Assembly: GCF_030317115.1 (NCBI RefSeq)
Contig: NZ_JASZYF010000006.1
Location: forward strand, 186,001-250,000
Reading direction: 5' to 3'
DNA from: Variovorax gracilis
GTDB lineage: Bacteria > Pseudomonadota > Gammaproteobacteria > Burkholderiales > Burkholderiaceae_C
DNA length: 64,000 nt
Positions 38,415-46,821 of the stretch are shown in pieces. The position numbers and the translations under genes are program-made. Under the pieces are notes generated by a model. The model was not told the origin of the DNA. It searched no databases and was given only the letters and a program-made list of their open reading frames with translations. Each line of letters begins with the position of its first letter. The stretch's first letter is position 1.

Positions 38415-38642
38415 ATGCATCGCTATGTCTACATTGCCCTGATCGTGATCCTTGCCGGCATCGTGATCCTGTTCAAGGTCCAGAACCTGGAGACGGCGAC
38501 GGTCTCGCTGTTCTCGATGAGCGTGACGCTGCCGGTCTCGGTCCTGGTGTTCGTCGTCTACGTCCTCGGCATGTTCACCGGCGGGTTCGTCCTGGGACTT
38601 CTGCGTTCATTGACCAACAAGGCGACAGCCCGTCCGCGTTGA
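38415..38642 (+). CDS. LapA-domain small membrane protein
   Basis: A 75-residue protein made of two membrane helices (YIALIVILAGIVILFKVQN and LPVSVLVFVVYVLGMFTGGF) with the LapA/DUF1049 motif FKVQNLETATVSLFSMSVTL between them. LapA family proteins regulate lipopolysaccharide assembly or membrane homeostasis. TGGAGT lies about nine bases before the ATG. It is 39 bp after the antiporter gene and probably co-transcribed. Confidence 0.88.
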   Translation: MHRYVYIALIVILAGIVILFKVQNLETATVSLFSMSVTLPVSVLVFVVYVLGMFTGGFVLGLLRSLTNKATARPR

Positions 38643-38694
38643 CCGGCGCCGCTGCCACCGCTTTTCAATCGCCATAACTACGAGAGGAAATGAA

Positions 38695-39072
38695 ATGAGC
38701 AATTTCTGGGATCTGATTCTTCTGATGCTGTCGACCTTCGTGTTGATCGCATACCTCCTGATCCTTTTTCAGATCGTCGTCGACCTGTTCCGCGATTCGG
38801 ATCTGGGCGGCGGATCCAAGGTACTCTGGCTGATCGGCTTGATCTTTCTGCCGGGGCTGACTGCCATCGTCTATATCGTCGCGCGCGGCAGGGGAATGGC
38901 CGAGCGGCAACGCGCCAGCGTGCAGCGGGCCAAGTCCGACACGGATGCGTACATCCGCCAGGTGGCCGGCAAGTCGCCGGCCGAACAGATCTCCGACGCC
39001 AAGGCGCTGCTGGATGCCGGCACGATCAACCAGGAGGAGTTTGCGAAGCTGAAGGCCAAGGCCCTGGCCTGA
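38695..39072 (+). CDS. PLDc_N/SHOCT-domain membrane protein
   Basis: A 125-residue protein. Two N-terminal helices (LILLMLSTFVLIAYLLILFQ and VLWLIGLIFLPGLTAIVYIV) resemble the PLDc_N membrane unit. The C-terminus is a SHOCT motif, ISDAKALLDAGTINQEEFAK, a short helix-turn element found at the ends of many membrane proteins. Function unknown. GAGAGGAAATGAA gives a strong ribosome site. A phospholipase D-like gene lies next to it on the opposite strand. Confidence 0.85.
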   Translation: MSNFWDLILLMLSTFVLIAYLLILFQIVVDLFRDSDLGGGSKVLWLIGLIFLPGLTAIVYIVARGRGMAERQRASVQRAKSDTDAYIRQVAGKSPAEQISDAKALLDAGTINQEEFAKLKAKALA

Positions 39073-39109
39073 CGCCTGCGGCGGCGGCGGCGGCCACCTC
39101 GCGGAAGAT

Positions 39110-40669
39110 TCACAGAAGGTCTTCGGGCACGAGCGGATTCAGCAGAAGCCGTTGCAGCGCGTTCCATGCCGACACGCCCGGCTCTTCGCTGAGCGCCTGG
39201 TCGTCGTCCTCGTTGGGCGGAATCCACGACAGCGCCCCGCCTTCGGGCTCCAGCCGAAGGCGGTAAGCCTCGGCCTTCATGGCCTCGACGATGCGAAGCG
39301 CCTGCTTCGCCAGCTCGGGGCTGTCGACGGCGACGCCCAGCTCCGTGTTCCTGCGCGCGGAGCGCGGGTCGAGGTTGAGCGATCCCAACAGCACGACTTC
39401 CTCGTCGATGACTGCCAGCTTCGCATGCAGGCGGCCGCGCGACGAGCCGCCGCCGAACACCGGCTTGCTGTCGCGCGACGTGCTCGCGCTGACCTCGTAG
39501 ACCTCCACGCCGGCCTTCAGGATGCGGGGCCGGTAGCGCGCATAGCCGAAGTACACGAAGGCCGAATCGGTTGCGGGCAGCGAATTGGTCACGAGCGTCA
39601 TGCGCACGCCTTTGCGCTGCAGGCTCTGCAGTACGTGCATGCCGGGCTTTCCCGGGACCAGGTACGGCGAAGTCACCACCAGCTCCGAACCGGCACCGAG
39701 CATCTGATTGACCGCGCCGGTCATCAGGCTGCCGGACTCCAGTTCCTCGGGTGGCAGGAAGCGCTTGGAGGGACGGTCGGCGACCGCATAGGCAAGGCCG
39801 GGGACCAGCGTCAGATGGTTGGCGCGGAGCTCCTTGCTGACCGGCTCCAGCTCGAGGAGGTCCTTGTCGGGAAGCTCCAGTTCGATTCGCCCCGCATCCG
39901 GCGGCAGAAGCCTCTGCAACAACCCGGCATTGAATCCGGGGTCGCGCGAATTCGAGAAGTACGTCACGGGAAAGGATTCGTCGCTGTTCCAGTAGCGATC
40001 GAAGTGCATGGCCAATTGCGGAACCACGCGGCCTGCTGCGATCGCGTCGAGGTCGATGAAGTTCGCCACCCGGTTGCGAGCAAAGTATTCGTCCGCGACG
40101 TTGCGGCCGCCGACCATCGCCAGCGCGCCGTCGGCGACCAGCAGCTTGTTGTGCATGCGATGGTCGAGCCGGGGCAGGTCGCCCATGGACGTCGCGATGC
40201 GACCCGCCAGGCTGGTACGTGCACAGCAGAAGGGATTGAACAGGCGAATTTCCATGTTCGGTACGCTGGAGAGGGCCTGCAGGAGTTCTTCGACACCGGC
40301 GGTGTTCAGGTCGTCCAGCAGCAGCCGAACGCGGACGCCGCGCTCGGCCGCATCCTTCAGGGCGCTGAAGACCGCGCGACCCGATTCATCGTTGTCCCAG
40401 ATGTAGTACTGCACATCCAGCGTCTGCGTGGCGCGACGGATCAGCGCGAGCCGCGCGTCGAGCGCGTACGAGCCCAGCGGCAGCAGGCGAAAGCCGGATT
40501 GGGCTCCTGCCGGCAACTGGTCCGCCGCAAGTCGCGCGATCGGACTCTTGTCGGGCGAGGCCGGCAGGCTGTGAGAGACCGGGCGCTGGATGTTGGCGGG
40601 AAGTGAGCCACAACCGACCAATGCCAGCATGAAGAGGGCCGCCAGGAGCCTGAATGAACGCAATGCCAT
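39110..40669 (-). CDS. Phospholipase D/cardiolipin synthase C-like lipoprotein
   Basis: A 519-residue protein with a lipoprotein signal ([13 protein letters not shown]) and two HKD motifs: [18 protein letters not shown] near residue 180 and [20 protein letters not shown] near residue 420. Both His, Lys and Asp residues of each motif are present, so phosphatidyltransferase or phosphodiesterase activity is likely. E. coli ClsC (YmdC) is the closest functional analogue, making cardiolipin from phosphatidylglycerol and phosphatidylethanolamine; ClsC needs the partner YmdB, which is not seen here. Confidence 0.88.
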   Translation of the reverse strand: MALRSFRLLAALFMLALVGCGSLPANIQRPVSHSLPASPDKSPIARLAADQLPAGAQSGFRLLPLGSYALDARLALIRRATQTLDVQYYIWDNDESGRAVFSALKDAAERGVRVRLLLDDLNTAGVEELLQALSSVPNMEIRLFNPFCCARTSLAGRIATSMGDLPRLDHRMHNKLLVADGALAMVGGRNVADEYFARNRVANFIDLDAIAAGRVVPQLAMHFDRYWNSDESFPVTYFSNSRDPGFNAGLLQRLLPPDAGRIELELPDKDLLELEPVSKELRANHLTLVPGLAYAVADRPSKRFLPPEELESGSLMTGAVNQMLGAGSELVVTSPYLVPGKPGMHVLQSLQRKGVRMTLVTNSLPATDSAFVYFGYARYRPRILKAGVEVYEVSASTSRDSKPVFGGGSSRGRLHAKLAVIDEEVVLLGSLNLDPRSARRNTELGVAVDSPELAKQALRIVEAMKAEAYRLRLEPEGGALSWIPPNEDDDQALSEEPGVSAWNALQRLLLNPLVPEDLL

Positions 40670-40744
40670 GGACCGAGACTACCCGCAGTCGGGCGAATAT
40701 CCCTTCATCGCTTGAAGCGACGGGATCCGGGCCAAGATAGCGCC

Positions 40745-41743
40745 ATGACTCCGTTTTCGATCCTCGATCTTTCCCCCATCACCGAAGGCAGCGACGCCGC
40801 GCAGTCGTTCCGCAACTCGCTCAGCCTGGCGCAGCACGGCGAAAAACTGGGCTATCGCCGCTACTGGCTGGCCGAGCATCACGGCATGCCCGGCATCGCG
40901 AGCGCGGCCACGGCCGTGCTACTGGCCCATATCGGCGCTGGCACGTCGACCATCCGCATCGGCGCCGGCGGCGTGATGCTGCCCAATCATTCGCCGCTGG
41001 TCATTGCCGAGCAGTTCGGCACGCTGGAGTCGCTCTATCCGGGCCGCATCGACCTCGGCCTCGGCCGCGCCCCGGGCTCGGACCAGCGCACCGCGCAGGC
41101 GCTCCGGCGCAATCTCCAGTCCGATGCCGACCAGTTCCCGCAGGACGTGATCGAACTCATGGACTTCATGTCCAAGGAGCCCCGGCAGCCCGTACGTGCC
41201 GTGCCGGGCATGGGGCTCGAAGTGCCGGTGTGGATCCTCGGGTCGAGCACCTTCGGGGCGCAGCTCGCGGCGCACCTGGGCCTGCCCTACGCCTTCGCCT
41301 CTCACTTCGCGCCGCAGCAGCTCATGCAGGCGATCCGGATCTACCGCGAGACCTTCAAGCCCTCGGCGCAACTCGCCAAGCCCTACGTGATGCTCGGCTT
41401 CAATGTGTTCGCGGCCGAGACCGATGAAGAGGCGGAATTCCGTGCGACTTCGTGGCAGCAGGCCTTCGTGAACCTGCGCAGCGGGCGGCCGGGGCGTCTG
41501 CCGCCGCCGGTCGAGGGCTATCGCGAACGCGTGGGGCCGGCCGAGAACGCACTGCTGGATTCGGTGCTGTCCTGTTCGGCCGTCGGCTCGCGCGGCACGG
41601 TGAAGGCGAAGCTGCAGGAGTTCGTGGATCGCACCGGCGCGGACGAATTGATGATCACCTCGCAGGTCTTCGACCATCAGGCCCGCTTGCGGTCTTACGA
41701 GATCGTGGCGGAGCTGTCTTCGCTGACGCGACCGGCTTCTTGA
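40745..41743 (+). CDS. Luciferase-like flavin monooxygenase (LLM class, MsnO8-like)
   Basis: A 332-residue TIM-barrel protein of the bacterial luciferase-like superfamily. [20 protein letters not shown] at the N-terminus, [20 protein letters not shown], and the FMN-binding region [20 protein letters not shown] with [14 protein letters not shown] are typical of MsnO8-type members. These use reduced flavin and O2; substrate unknown. The start at 40745 gives the conserved N-terminus. Its last 89 bases overlap the 3' end of the WS/DGAT gene on the other strand. Confidence 0.9.
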   Translation: MTPFSILDLSPITEGSDAAQSFRNSLSLAQHGEKLGYRRYWLAEHHGMPGIASAATAVLLAHIGAGTSTIRIGAGGVMLPNHSPLVIAEQFGTLESLYPGRIDLGLGRAPGSDQRTAQALRRNLQSDADQFPQDVIELMDFMSKEPRQPVRAVPGMGLEVPVWILGSSTFGAQLAAHLGLPYAFASHFAPQQLMQAIRIYRETFKPSAQLAKPYVMLGFNVFAAETDEEAEFRATSWQQAFVNLRSGRPGRLPPPVEGYRERVGPAENALLDSVLSCSAVGSRGTVKAKLQEFVDRTGADELMITSQVFDHQARLRSYEIVAELSSLTRPAS

Positions 41744-43250
41744 CCGCCGGCTTGCGCTTCGCTACCGGCTTGGCAGGGAGCGTTGCAGCCGCCGGCGCCG
41801 CCTTCGGTTTCTCGGCCTCCGGTTGTGCGCTGCGATCGTGTTGAAGAACGAGCGACAGCAGCTTCTTGTGTTCCGCGACGACATAGTCGGCAAGGTCCGC
41901 CACGTCCGGCACCGCACGCCGGCAGGCGGTGAGCCCGAACTCGAGCGAGCCGTTGTAGCTCTGCACGGTCATGTTGAGCGCCAGCCCGTGCCCAGGGATC
42001 GATACCGGGAAGTAGGTCGCGAGCTTGGCCCCCGCGAAGTAGAGCGGGAACGAGGGCCCCGGCACGTTCGAGATCGCCACGTTGGCGATCGGCGGCAGCT
42101 TGTCGGCAAGGCCAGAGCGCCCATAGAGCGATGCCAGCCCCGACACGATCGACGGCATGCCCAGCGATGGAAAGTCCATCGGTATGGCCGCCTTGACGTT
42201 GCCCGTGAGCTTCTTGCCTTCGCTCGACGATTCGTGGATGGCCGCGATTCTTTCGAGCGGGTCCGAGATGTCGGTGGCCAGGCTCACCAGCATCGTCGAC
42301 ACCTGGTTGTTGAGATCGGTGTTGCCCTCGCTGCGCAAGGACACCGGCACCGCGGCCATCAGCGGCTTGTCGGGCTTGCAGCCGTAGTCCGCCAGGTAGC
42401 GCTTGAGCGCGCCCGCGCAGATCGCCAGCACGACGTCATTGAGGCTGACGTTGGCCGCCTTTGCCATCTGCTTGATCTCCGCCAGCGGCACGGACCGGCC
42501 CGCGAACGAGCGCTGGTTGGTGATCGACACGTTGAGCGGCGTCTTCGGCGCGGTCTTCATGCCCTTGGGCAGCTCGAAAGTCCGCTGGCCGGTGGCCTCC
42601 GACACCGGCATCAGCACGCTCGTGATCGCCTTGGCCGTGGTCGGAATCGACTGGATGAGCTTCACGTACTGCTGCACCGTGTTGCTCAGTGCCGCGCTGG
42701 CAAGCTCAGCCATGCCGAGTTGCGATGAATCTCGCCGGCGCGTGGCGCGTGGCGCCTTGACCACCGAAGGCGTCTCCGAAATGTCGAACAGCGCCTTCGC
42801 CACGGCGACGCCGGCCTGGCCGTCGATCGCCGCGTGGTGCATCTTGCTGTAGAGCGCCACCTGGCCCGTCTGCAGGCCCTCGATGATGTGGATCTCCCAC
42901 AAGGGCCGGCTGCGGTCGAGCAGCGACGAGTGCAGCCGTCCGACCAGGCGCTCGAGCTGCGCCATCGTTCCGGGCCTCGGCATGATCACGTGGTGGATGT
43001 GGTGCTCGAGGTCCAGGTCGTCATCGTCCACCCATACCGGGTTGGCGAGGTCGAAGGGCATCATCGCCAGCTTGCGCACGAACACCGAGGCCAGGTGCAG
43101 CCGGCCGCTCAGGTACTTCTTGGCGTCCTCGGCGAAGTCGCCTTCGTAGTCCGCGGGGAGGTCGAGCAGTTGCAGGCTGCCCACGTGCATCGGCGACTCG
43201 GGGGTTTCGAGGTGCAGGAACGATGCGTCCATGCCGCTGAGGTGAATCAT
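41655..43250 (-). CDS. WS/DGAT-type wax ester synthase/diacylglycerol acyltransferase
   Basis: A 531-residue acyltransferase. The start [20 protein letters not shown] is characteristic, and the catalytic motif HHxxxDG is present as [13 protein letters not shown] near residue 135. The second family motif appears as [17 protein letters not shown] with [15 protein letters not shown]. It transfers acyl groups from acyl-CoA to an alcohol or diacylglycerol to form storage lipids. The last 60 or so residues are an unusual Lys/Ala/Pro-rich tail partly encoded antisense to the monooxygenase gene. It overlaps the acyl-CoA ligase stop by ATGA, so ligase and acyltransferase are co-translated. Confidence 0.92.
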   Translation of the reverse strand: MIHLSGMDASFLHLETPESPMHVGSLQLLDLPADYEGDFAEDAKKYLSGRLHLASVFVRKLAMMPFDLANPVWVDDDDLDLEHHIHHVIMPRPGTMAQLERLVGRLHSSLLDRSRPLWEIHIIEGLQTGQVALYSKMHHAAIDGQAGVAVAKALFDISETPSVVKAPRATRRRDSSQLGMAELASAALSNTVQQYVKLIQSIPTTAKAITSVLMPVSEATGQRTFELPKGMKTAPKTPLNVSITNQRSFAGRSVPLAEIKQMAKAANVSLNDVVLAICAGALKRYLADYGCKPDKPLMAAVPVSLRSEGNTDLNNQVSTMLVSLATDISDPLERIAAIHESSSEGKKLTGNVKAAIPMDFPSLGMPSIVSGLASLYGRSGLADKLPPIANVAISNVPGPSFPLYFAGAKLATYFPVSIPGHGLALNMTVQSYNGSLEFGLTACRRAVPDVADLADYVVAEHKKLLSLVLQHDRSAQPEAEKPKAAPAAATLPAKPVAKRKPAVKKPVASAKTAPPRSRKTASGPDGRRPAR

Positions 43251-44983
43251 GACGCGCTCCTCGCGGAGGCCGCCTGGCTCCGCCTGCGATCTTCCTCGTC
43301 GACCAGATCCTTCTTCGACAGCTTGCCGACGGGGGTCTTGGGCAACTCGTCGCGGATCTCGATCGCACCCACCATCTCGTGCTTGCCCAGGCGGTCCTTC
43401 AGGAACAGCTTGAATTCGTCGAGAGTGAAGCCCGGCGCGCCTTCCTTCAACTTGATGAAGGCCTTGGGCGACTGGCCGCGGTATTCGTCGGGAATGCCGA
43501 TCACGCACACCTCGGCGATGCTCGGGTGTTCGTACATCGCCTCCTCCAGCACGCGCGGGTAGACGTTGTAGCCGCCGCACAGCAGCATGTCCTTGGTGCG
43601 GTCGACGATGTAGAAGAAGCCGTCTGCATCCATCTTCGCGACGTCGCCGCTCTTGAAGTAGCCGTCGGGTGTCATGGATGCGGCGGTGGCGGCCTCGTTG
43701 TTCCAGTAGCCCTTCATGACGTTGGGGCCCCGGATGCACAGCTCGCCAGGCTCGCCGATCGCGGCTTCCTTCGACGGATCGTCCAGGCTCAGGAGCTTGA
43801 GGCGGATGCCCGGCAGCGGCATGCCGCAGGAGCCGGCCTTGCGGATGCCGCGCGCGGGCGTGAAGGTGCCGGTCGGCGACGTCTCCGTCATTCCCCAGCC
43901 TTCGTTGAGATGGCAGCCAGTGAGCGCGAAGAAGCGGTGCTCGACCTCGACCGGCAATGGCGCGCCGCCCGAGCCGCAGAACTTCAGCGCGCGCAGGTCT
44001 GTCTCGCTGGCCTTCGGGTGATTGATGATCGCGGTGAACATCGTCGGCACGCCGGGGAACGTCGTGATCTTCTTGGCCGCGAGATCGTGCATCACCGCAT
44101 CGAGGTCGAAGCGCGTGTGGAGTACCAGGTGCGCGCCCAGGCGGATGCCGAGCATCATGTTCACGCTCAGCGAATAGATGTGGAACAGCGGCAGAACGAC
44201 CAGCACCCGCTCGCTTCCCGGGTCGAGGATCGGCGGATCGCCGCCGGTCGATTCGAGGTACTGCGCACACGCGGATGACAGGTTGGCGTGCGTGAGCATC
44301 GCGCCCTTCGGCAGCCCGGTGGTGCCGCCGGTGTATTGCAGCACCACGATCTCGTCGTCGACCGAGGCGACGGCGTGCGGCTGGTAGCGGCCGTCGTTCG
44401 CAAGGAGCTGGGTGAAGCTCATGTGCCGGTCGTCCGTAGGCACCGCGGCGAGCTGGCCCGCGGCCTGCAGGTGCGCGCGCACCGCATCGCGGGCGCCGCC
44501 GTAGTCCGTGAGACTGCCCACGACCAGCTTTTTCAGGCGCGAGTTGCCCAGCAGCCGTGCCATCTGCGGGTAGAGCGTGGCGAGATCGAGGGTGACGAGG
44601 ATGTCCGTCCGGCTGTCCTCGATCTTGTGGGCCAGCACCCGTTCGGCGTCCAGCGGGGAGTAGTTCACCACCGTGCCGCCGGCCTTCAGCACCGCGAAGA
44701 ATGCGATCAGGTAGTGCGGGGTGTTGGGCAGGAAGAGGCCGACGTGCACGCCTGGTTGGACGCCCAGCGCCTTCAGGCCCGCGGCCGCATGCTCCACGGC
44801 GTCGCCGAATTCGCGGTAGGTGATGACCTGCCCCATGAACTCGATGGCCGGCCGGTCGGGCCATTGCGCCACGGCCTCGTCGAGGATCTGCTGCACAGGG
44901 CGGGTGGGCAGCTCGGCATCCCAGCGCATGCCGCTCGGATAGGACTTCGTCCAGGGCGTGGCGCTGGAGGGAGAAGAAACCAT
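43247..44983 (-). CDS. Long-chain fatty acid-CoA ligase (AMP-forming)
   Basis: A 578-residue adenylate-forming ligase. The P-loop motif is LQYTGGTTGLPKGAMLTHAN, the mid motif is NEGWGMTETSPTGTF, and the C-terminal Lys needed for adenylation lies in LPKTPVGKLSKKDL. The start at 44983 has GGAGA upstream; the longer frame to 45070 lacks one. It activates fatty acids to acyl-CoA, which the coupled WS/DGAT gene downstream can use as acyl donor. Its promoter region, between 44984 and 45102, also serves the divergent mnmA gene. Confidence 0.93.
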   Translation of the reverse strand: MVSSPSSATPWTKSYPSGMRWDAELPTRPVQQILDEAVAQWPDRPAIEFMGQVITYREFGDAVEHAAAGLKALGVQPGVHVGLFLPNTPHYLIAFFAVLKAGGTVVNYSPLDAERVLAHKIEDSRTDILVTLDLATLYPQMARLLGNSRLKKLVVGSLTDYGGARDAVRAHLQAAGQLAAVPTDDRHMSFTQLLANDGRYQPHAVASVDDEIVVLQYTGGTTGLPKGAMLTHANLSSACAQYLESTGGDPPILDPGSERVLVVLPLFHIYSLSVNMMLGIRLGAHLVLHTRFDLDAVMHDLAAKKITTFPGVPTMFTAIINHPKASETDLRALKFCGSGGAPLPVEVEHRFFALTGCHLNEGWGMTETSPTGTFTPARGIRKAGSCGMPLPGIRLKLLSLDDPSKEAAIGEPGELCIRGPNVMKGYWNNEAATAASMTPDGYFKSGDVAKMDADGFFYIVDRTKDMLLCGGYNVYPRVLEEAMYEHPSIAEVCVIGIPDEYRGQSPKAFIKLKEGAPGFTLDEFKLFLKDRLGKHEMVGAIEIRDELPKTPVGKLSKKDLVDEEDRRRSQAASARSAS

Positions 44984-45102
44984 GATTGTCTCCGGTTGGT
45001 CAGTCCATTGTGGGAGCCGGCCGGCGGCGCGGGCGCGTCCGCCTCTCGGTGATTTCCCGGATGCGGGCACCGGCTTGCCGGTGCTGGGACAATCCGCACC
45101 CT

Positions 45103-46239
45103 ATGGAAAAGCAGCGCATCGTGGTGGGCCTGAGCGGCGGAGTGGACTCCGCGGTCACGGCGCACCTGCTGAAACAGCAAGGCCACGAGGTGGTCGGCAT
45201 CTTCATGAAGAACTGGGAAGACGATGACGACAGCGAGTACTGCTCGTCGAACATCGACTTCGTCGACGCGGCCAGCGTGGCCGACGTGCTGGGCATCGAG
45301 ATCGAGCACGTCAACTTCGCCGCCGACTACAAGGACCGCGTGTTCGCCGAATTCCTGCGCGAGTACCAGGCCGGGCGCACGCCCAATCCCGACGTCCTGT
45401 GCAATGCCGAGATCAAGTTCAAGGCCTTTCTCGACCATGCGATGCGGCTCGGGGCAGAGAAGATCGCCACCGGCCACTATGCCCGCGTCCGGCGCAACGA
45501 CTCCACCGGCCGGCACGAACTGCTCAAGGGCCTCGATCCGGCCAAGGACCAGAGCTATTTCCTGCACCGCCTGAACCAGGGCCAGTTGTCGAAGACCCTG
45601 TTTCCGGTCGGCGAACTGCGCAAGACCGAGGTGCGGCGCATTGCCGACGAGATCGGGCTGCCCAATGCGAAGAAGAAGGATTCGACCGGGATCTGCTTCA
45701 TCGGCGAGCGGCCCTTTCGCGAGTTCCTCAATCGCTACATCTCGAAGGAGCCGGGGCCGATCCGCGACGAGCGCGGTCGCCAGATCGGCGAGCACCAGGG
45801 CTTGAGCTTCTACACGCTCGGGCAACGCCAGGGCCTCGGCATCGGTGGCATCAAGGCCAAGGGCGCGCAACGGGGCGCGGGCGACCACTCGCCGTGGTTC
45901 GTGGCGCGCAAGGATGTCGAGACCAACACCCTCTGGGTGGTGCAGGGGCATGACCATCCATGGCTGCTGTCACCGGTGCTGGAGGCCGATGACGCGAGTT
46001 GGGTGGCGGGCGACGCGCCGGCCGTTGGCGCCTATGGCGCGAAGTCACGCTACCGGCAGGCCGATGCGAGCTGCGAACTGCGCGACGGCGGCAACGGTGC
46101 TTTCCGGCTGAAGTTCGCGGAGCCCCAGTGGGCGGTGACGCCGGGGCAGTCGGCGGTGCTGTACGACGGGGAGATCTGCCTCGGTGGCGGGGTCATCAGC
46201 TCACCCTCAGGCTCCGCGCACTTCGTGTCGAATCACTAG
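45103..46239 (+). CDS. mnmA: tRNA-specific 2-thiouridylase
   Basis: A 378-residue enzyme that thiolates U34 of tRNA-Lys, -Glu and -Gln. The PP-loop is [13 protein letters not shown]; the catalytic cysteines lie in [13 protein letters not shown] and [12 protein letters not shown]. The family domain end is [20 protein letters not shown] with [12 protein letters not shown]. The final 13 residues ([13 protein letters not shown]) are not part of the conserved domain and are encoded by a sequence resembling the first 27 bp of the palindromic repeat that follows, so the stop codon was probably shifted by that element. Confidence 0.95.
   Translation: MEKQRIVVGLSGGVDSAVTAHLLKQQGHEVVGIFMKNWEDDDDSEYCSSNIDFVDAASVADVLGIEIEHVNFAADYKDRVFAEFLREYQAGRTPNPDVLCNAEIKFKAFLDHAMRLGAEKIATGHYARVRRNDSTGRHELLKGLDPAKDQSYFLHRLNQGQLSKTLFPVGELRKTEVRRIADEIGLPNAKKKDSTGICFIGERPFREFLNRYISKEPGPIRDERGRQIGEHQGLSFYTLGQRQGLGIGGIKAKGAQRGAGDHSPWFVARKDVETNTLWVVQGHDHPWLLSPVLEADDASWVAGDAPAVGAYGAKSRYRQADASCELRDGGNGAFRLKFAEPQWAVTPGQSAVLYDGEICLGGGVISSPSGSAHFVSNH
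46203..46230 (+). repeat. Partial repeat inside the 3' end of mnmA
   Basis: Reads ACCCTCAGGCTCCGCGCACT then TCGTGTCG, which matches the opening of the dispersed repeat (CCCCCAGGCTTGCCCACTTC then GTGTGG) at most positions. It stands about 40 bp before the full copy at 46240, so the two form a partial tandem. It supplies the codons for the non-conserved MnmA tail. Confidence 0.55.
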
Positions 46240-46331
46240 GCTCGCCCCCAGGCTTGCCCACTTCGTGTGGCCGCGACCCCCTACCGGGGACAACACCGGC
46301 GGACCGGCGGAGCCGGATCCGCGGTGTTTCG
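46240..46331 (+). repeat. Dispersed palindromic repeat, copy B
   Basis: Begins GCTCGCCCCCAGGCTTGCCC right after the mnmA stop codon and continues through CACTTCGTGTGG, a CCCCCTACCGGGG stem, and the second palindrome CACCGGCGGACCGGCGGAGC closing with CGGATCCGCGGTG. It is the most complete copy in the window and may act as a terminator between mnmA and the convergent Nudix gene. Confidence 0.85.
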
Positions 46332-46347
46332 GGAAATGGGTTCGGCG

Positions 46348-46821
46348 CTATTGCACCGAGTCGTCGATGTGGATGAGGGTCAGGGGGTGGCGTTTGCCTG
46401 CGAGGTAGTCTTCGACACACTGCAGGAGCAAGGGGCTGCGGTGGCGGGCGGTGCTGGCGCGGATCTCTTCGGCGGTCATCCACAGCGTGCGGACGATGCC
46501 GTGGTCCAAGGCGCGTCCCGATTCCAGTTCGCCGAGCGTGCCGGCGAAGGCGAAGCGGAGGTAGGTGATGTCTTCCTGCCGCCGCGTTCGCGCCATGTAG
46601 ATGCCGATCAGGGCAGTGGGCGTGAAGTGGTGGGCTGTTTCTTCCAACGTCTCGCGCGCGCAGCCTTCGGCCGGGGATTCGCCGGGGTCGAGATGGCCGG
46701 CCGGCGTGTTGAGGAGTAGCCCCTCGTCGGTTTCTTCCTCGACAAGCAGGAAGCGGCCGTCCTGCTCGATCACCGCGGCCACTGTGACATTGGGCTTCCA
46801 GCGTTCTGCCATGTTCGTCAT
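46348..46821 (-). CDS. Nudix hydrolase (NudJ-like)
   Basis: A 157-residue Nudix protein. The Nudix box is GHLDPGESPAEGCARETLEE (pattern G-x5-E-x7-R-E-x2-E-E), giving a full metal-binding site. The N-terminus NVTVAAVIEQDGRFLLVEEE is typical of NudJ/phosphatase-like members, which hydrolyse nucleoside di- or triphosphates or thiamine pyrophosphate. The start at 46821 overlaps the kinase stop by ATGA, so the gene is translationally coupled to a two-component system, an unusual partner for a housekeeping Nudix. Confidence 0.9.
   Translation of the reverse strand: MTNMAERWKPNVTVAAVIEQDGRFLLVEEETDEGLLLNTPAGHLDPGESPAEGCARETLEETAHHFTPTALIGIYMARTRRQEDITYLRFAFAGTLGELESGRALDHGIVRTLWMTAEEIRASTARHRSPLLLQCVEDYLAGKRHPLTLIHIDDSVQ

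Noticed and set aside
41655..44864. Apparent 1069-residue fusion protein on the minus strand
   Set aside because: Only the part from 43250 onward is WS/DGAT; the upstream half is an out-of-frame reading of the acyl-CoA ligase gene.
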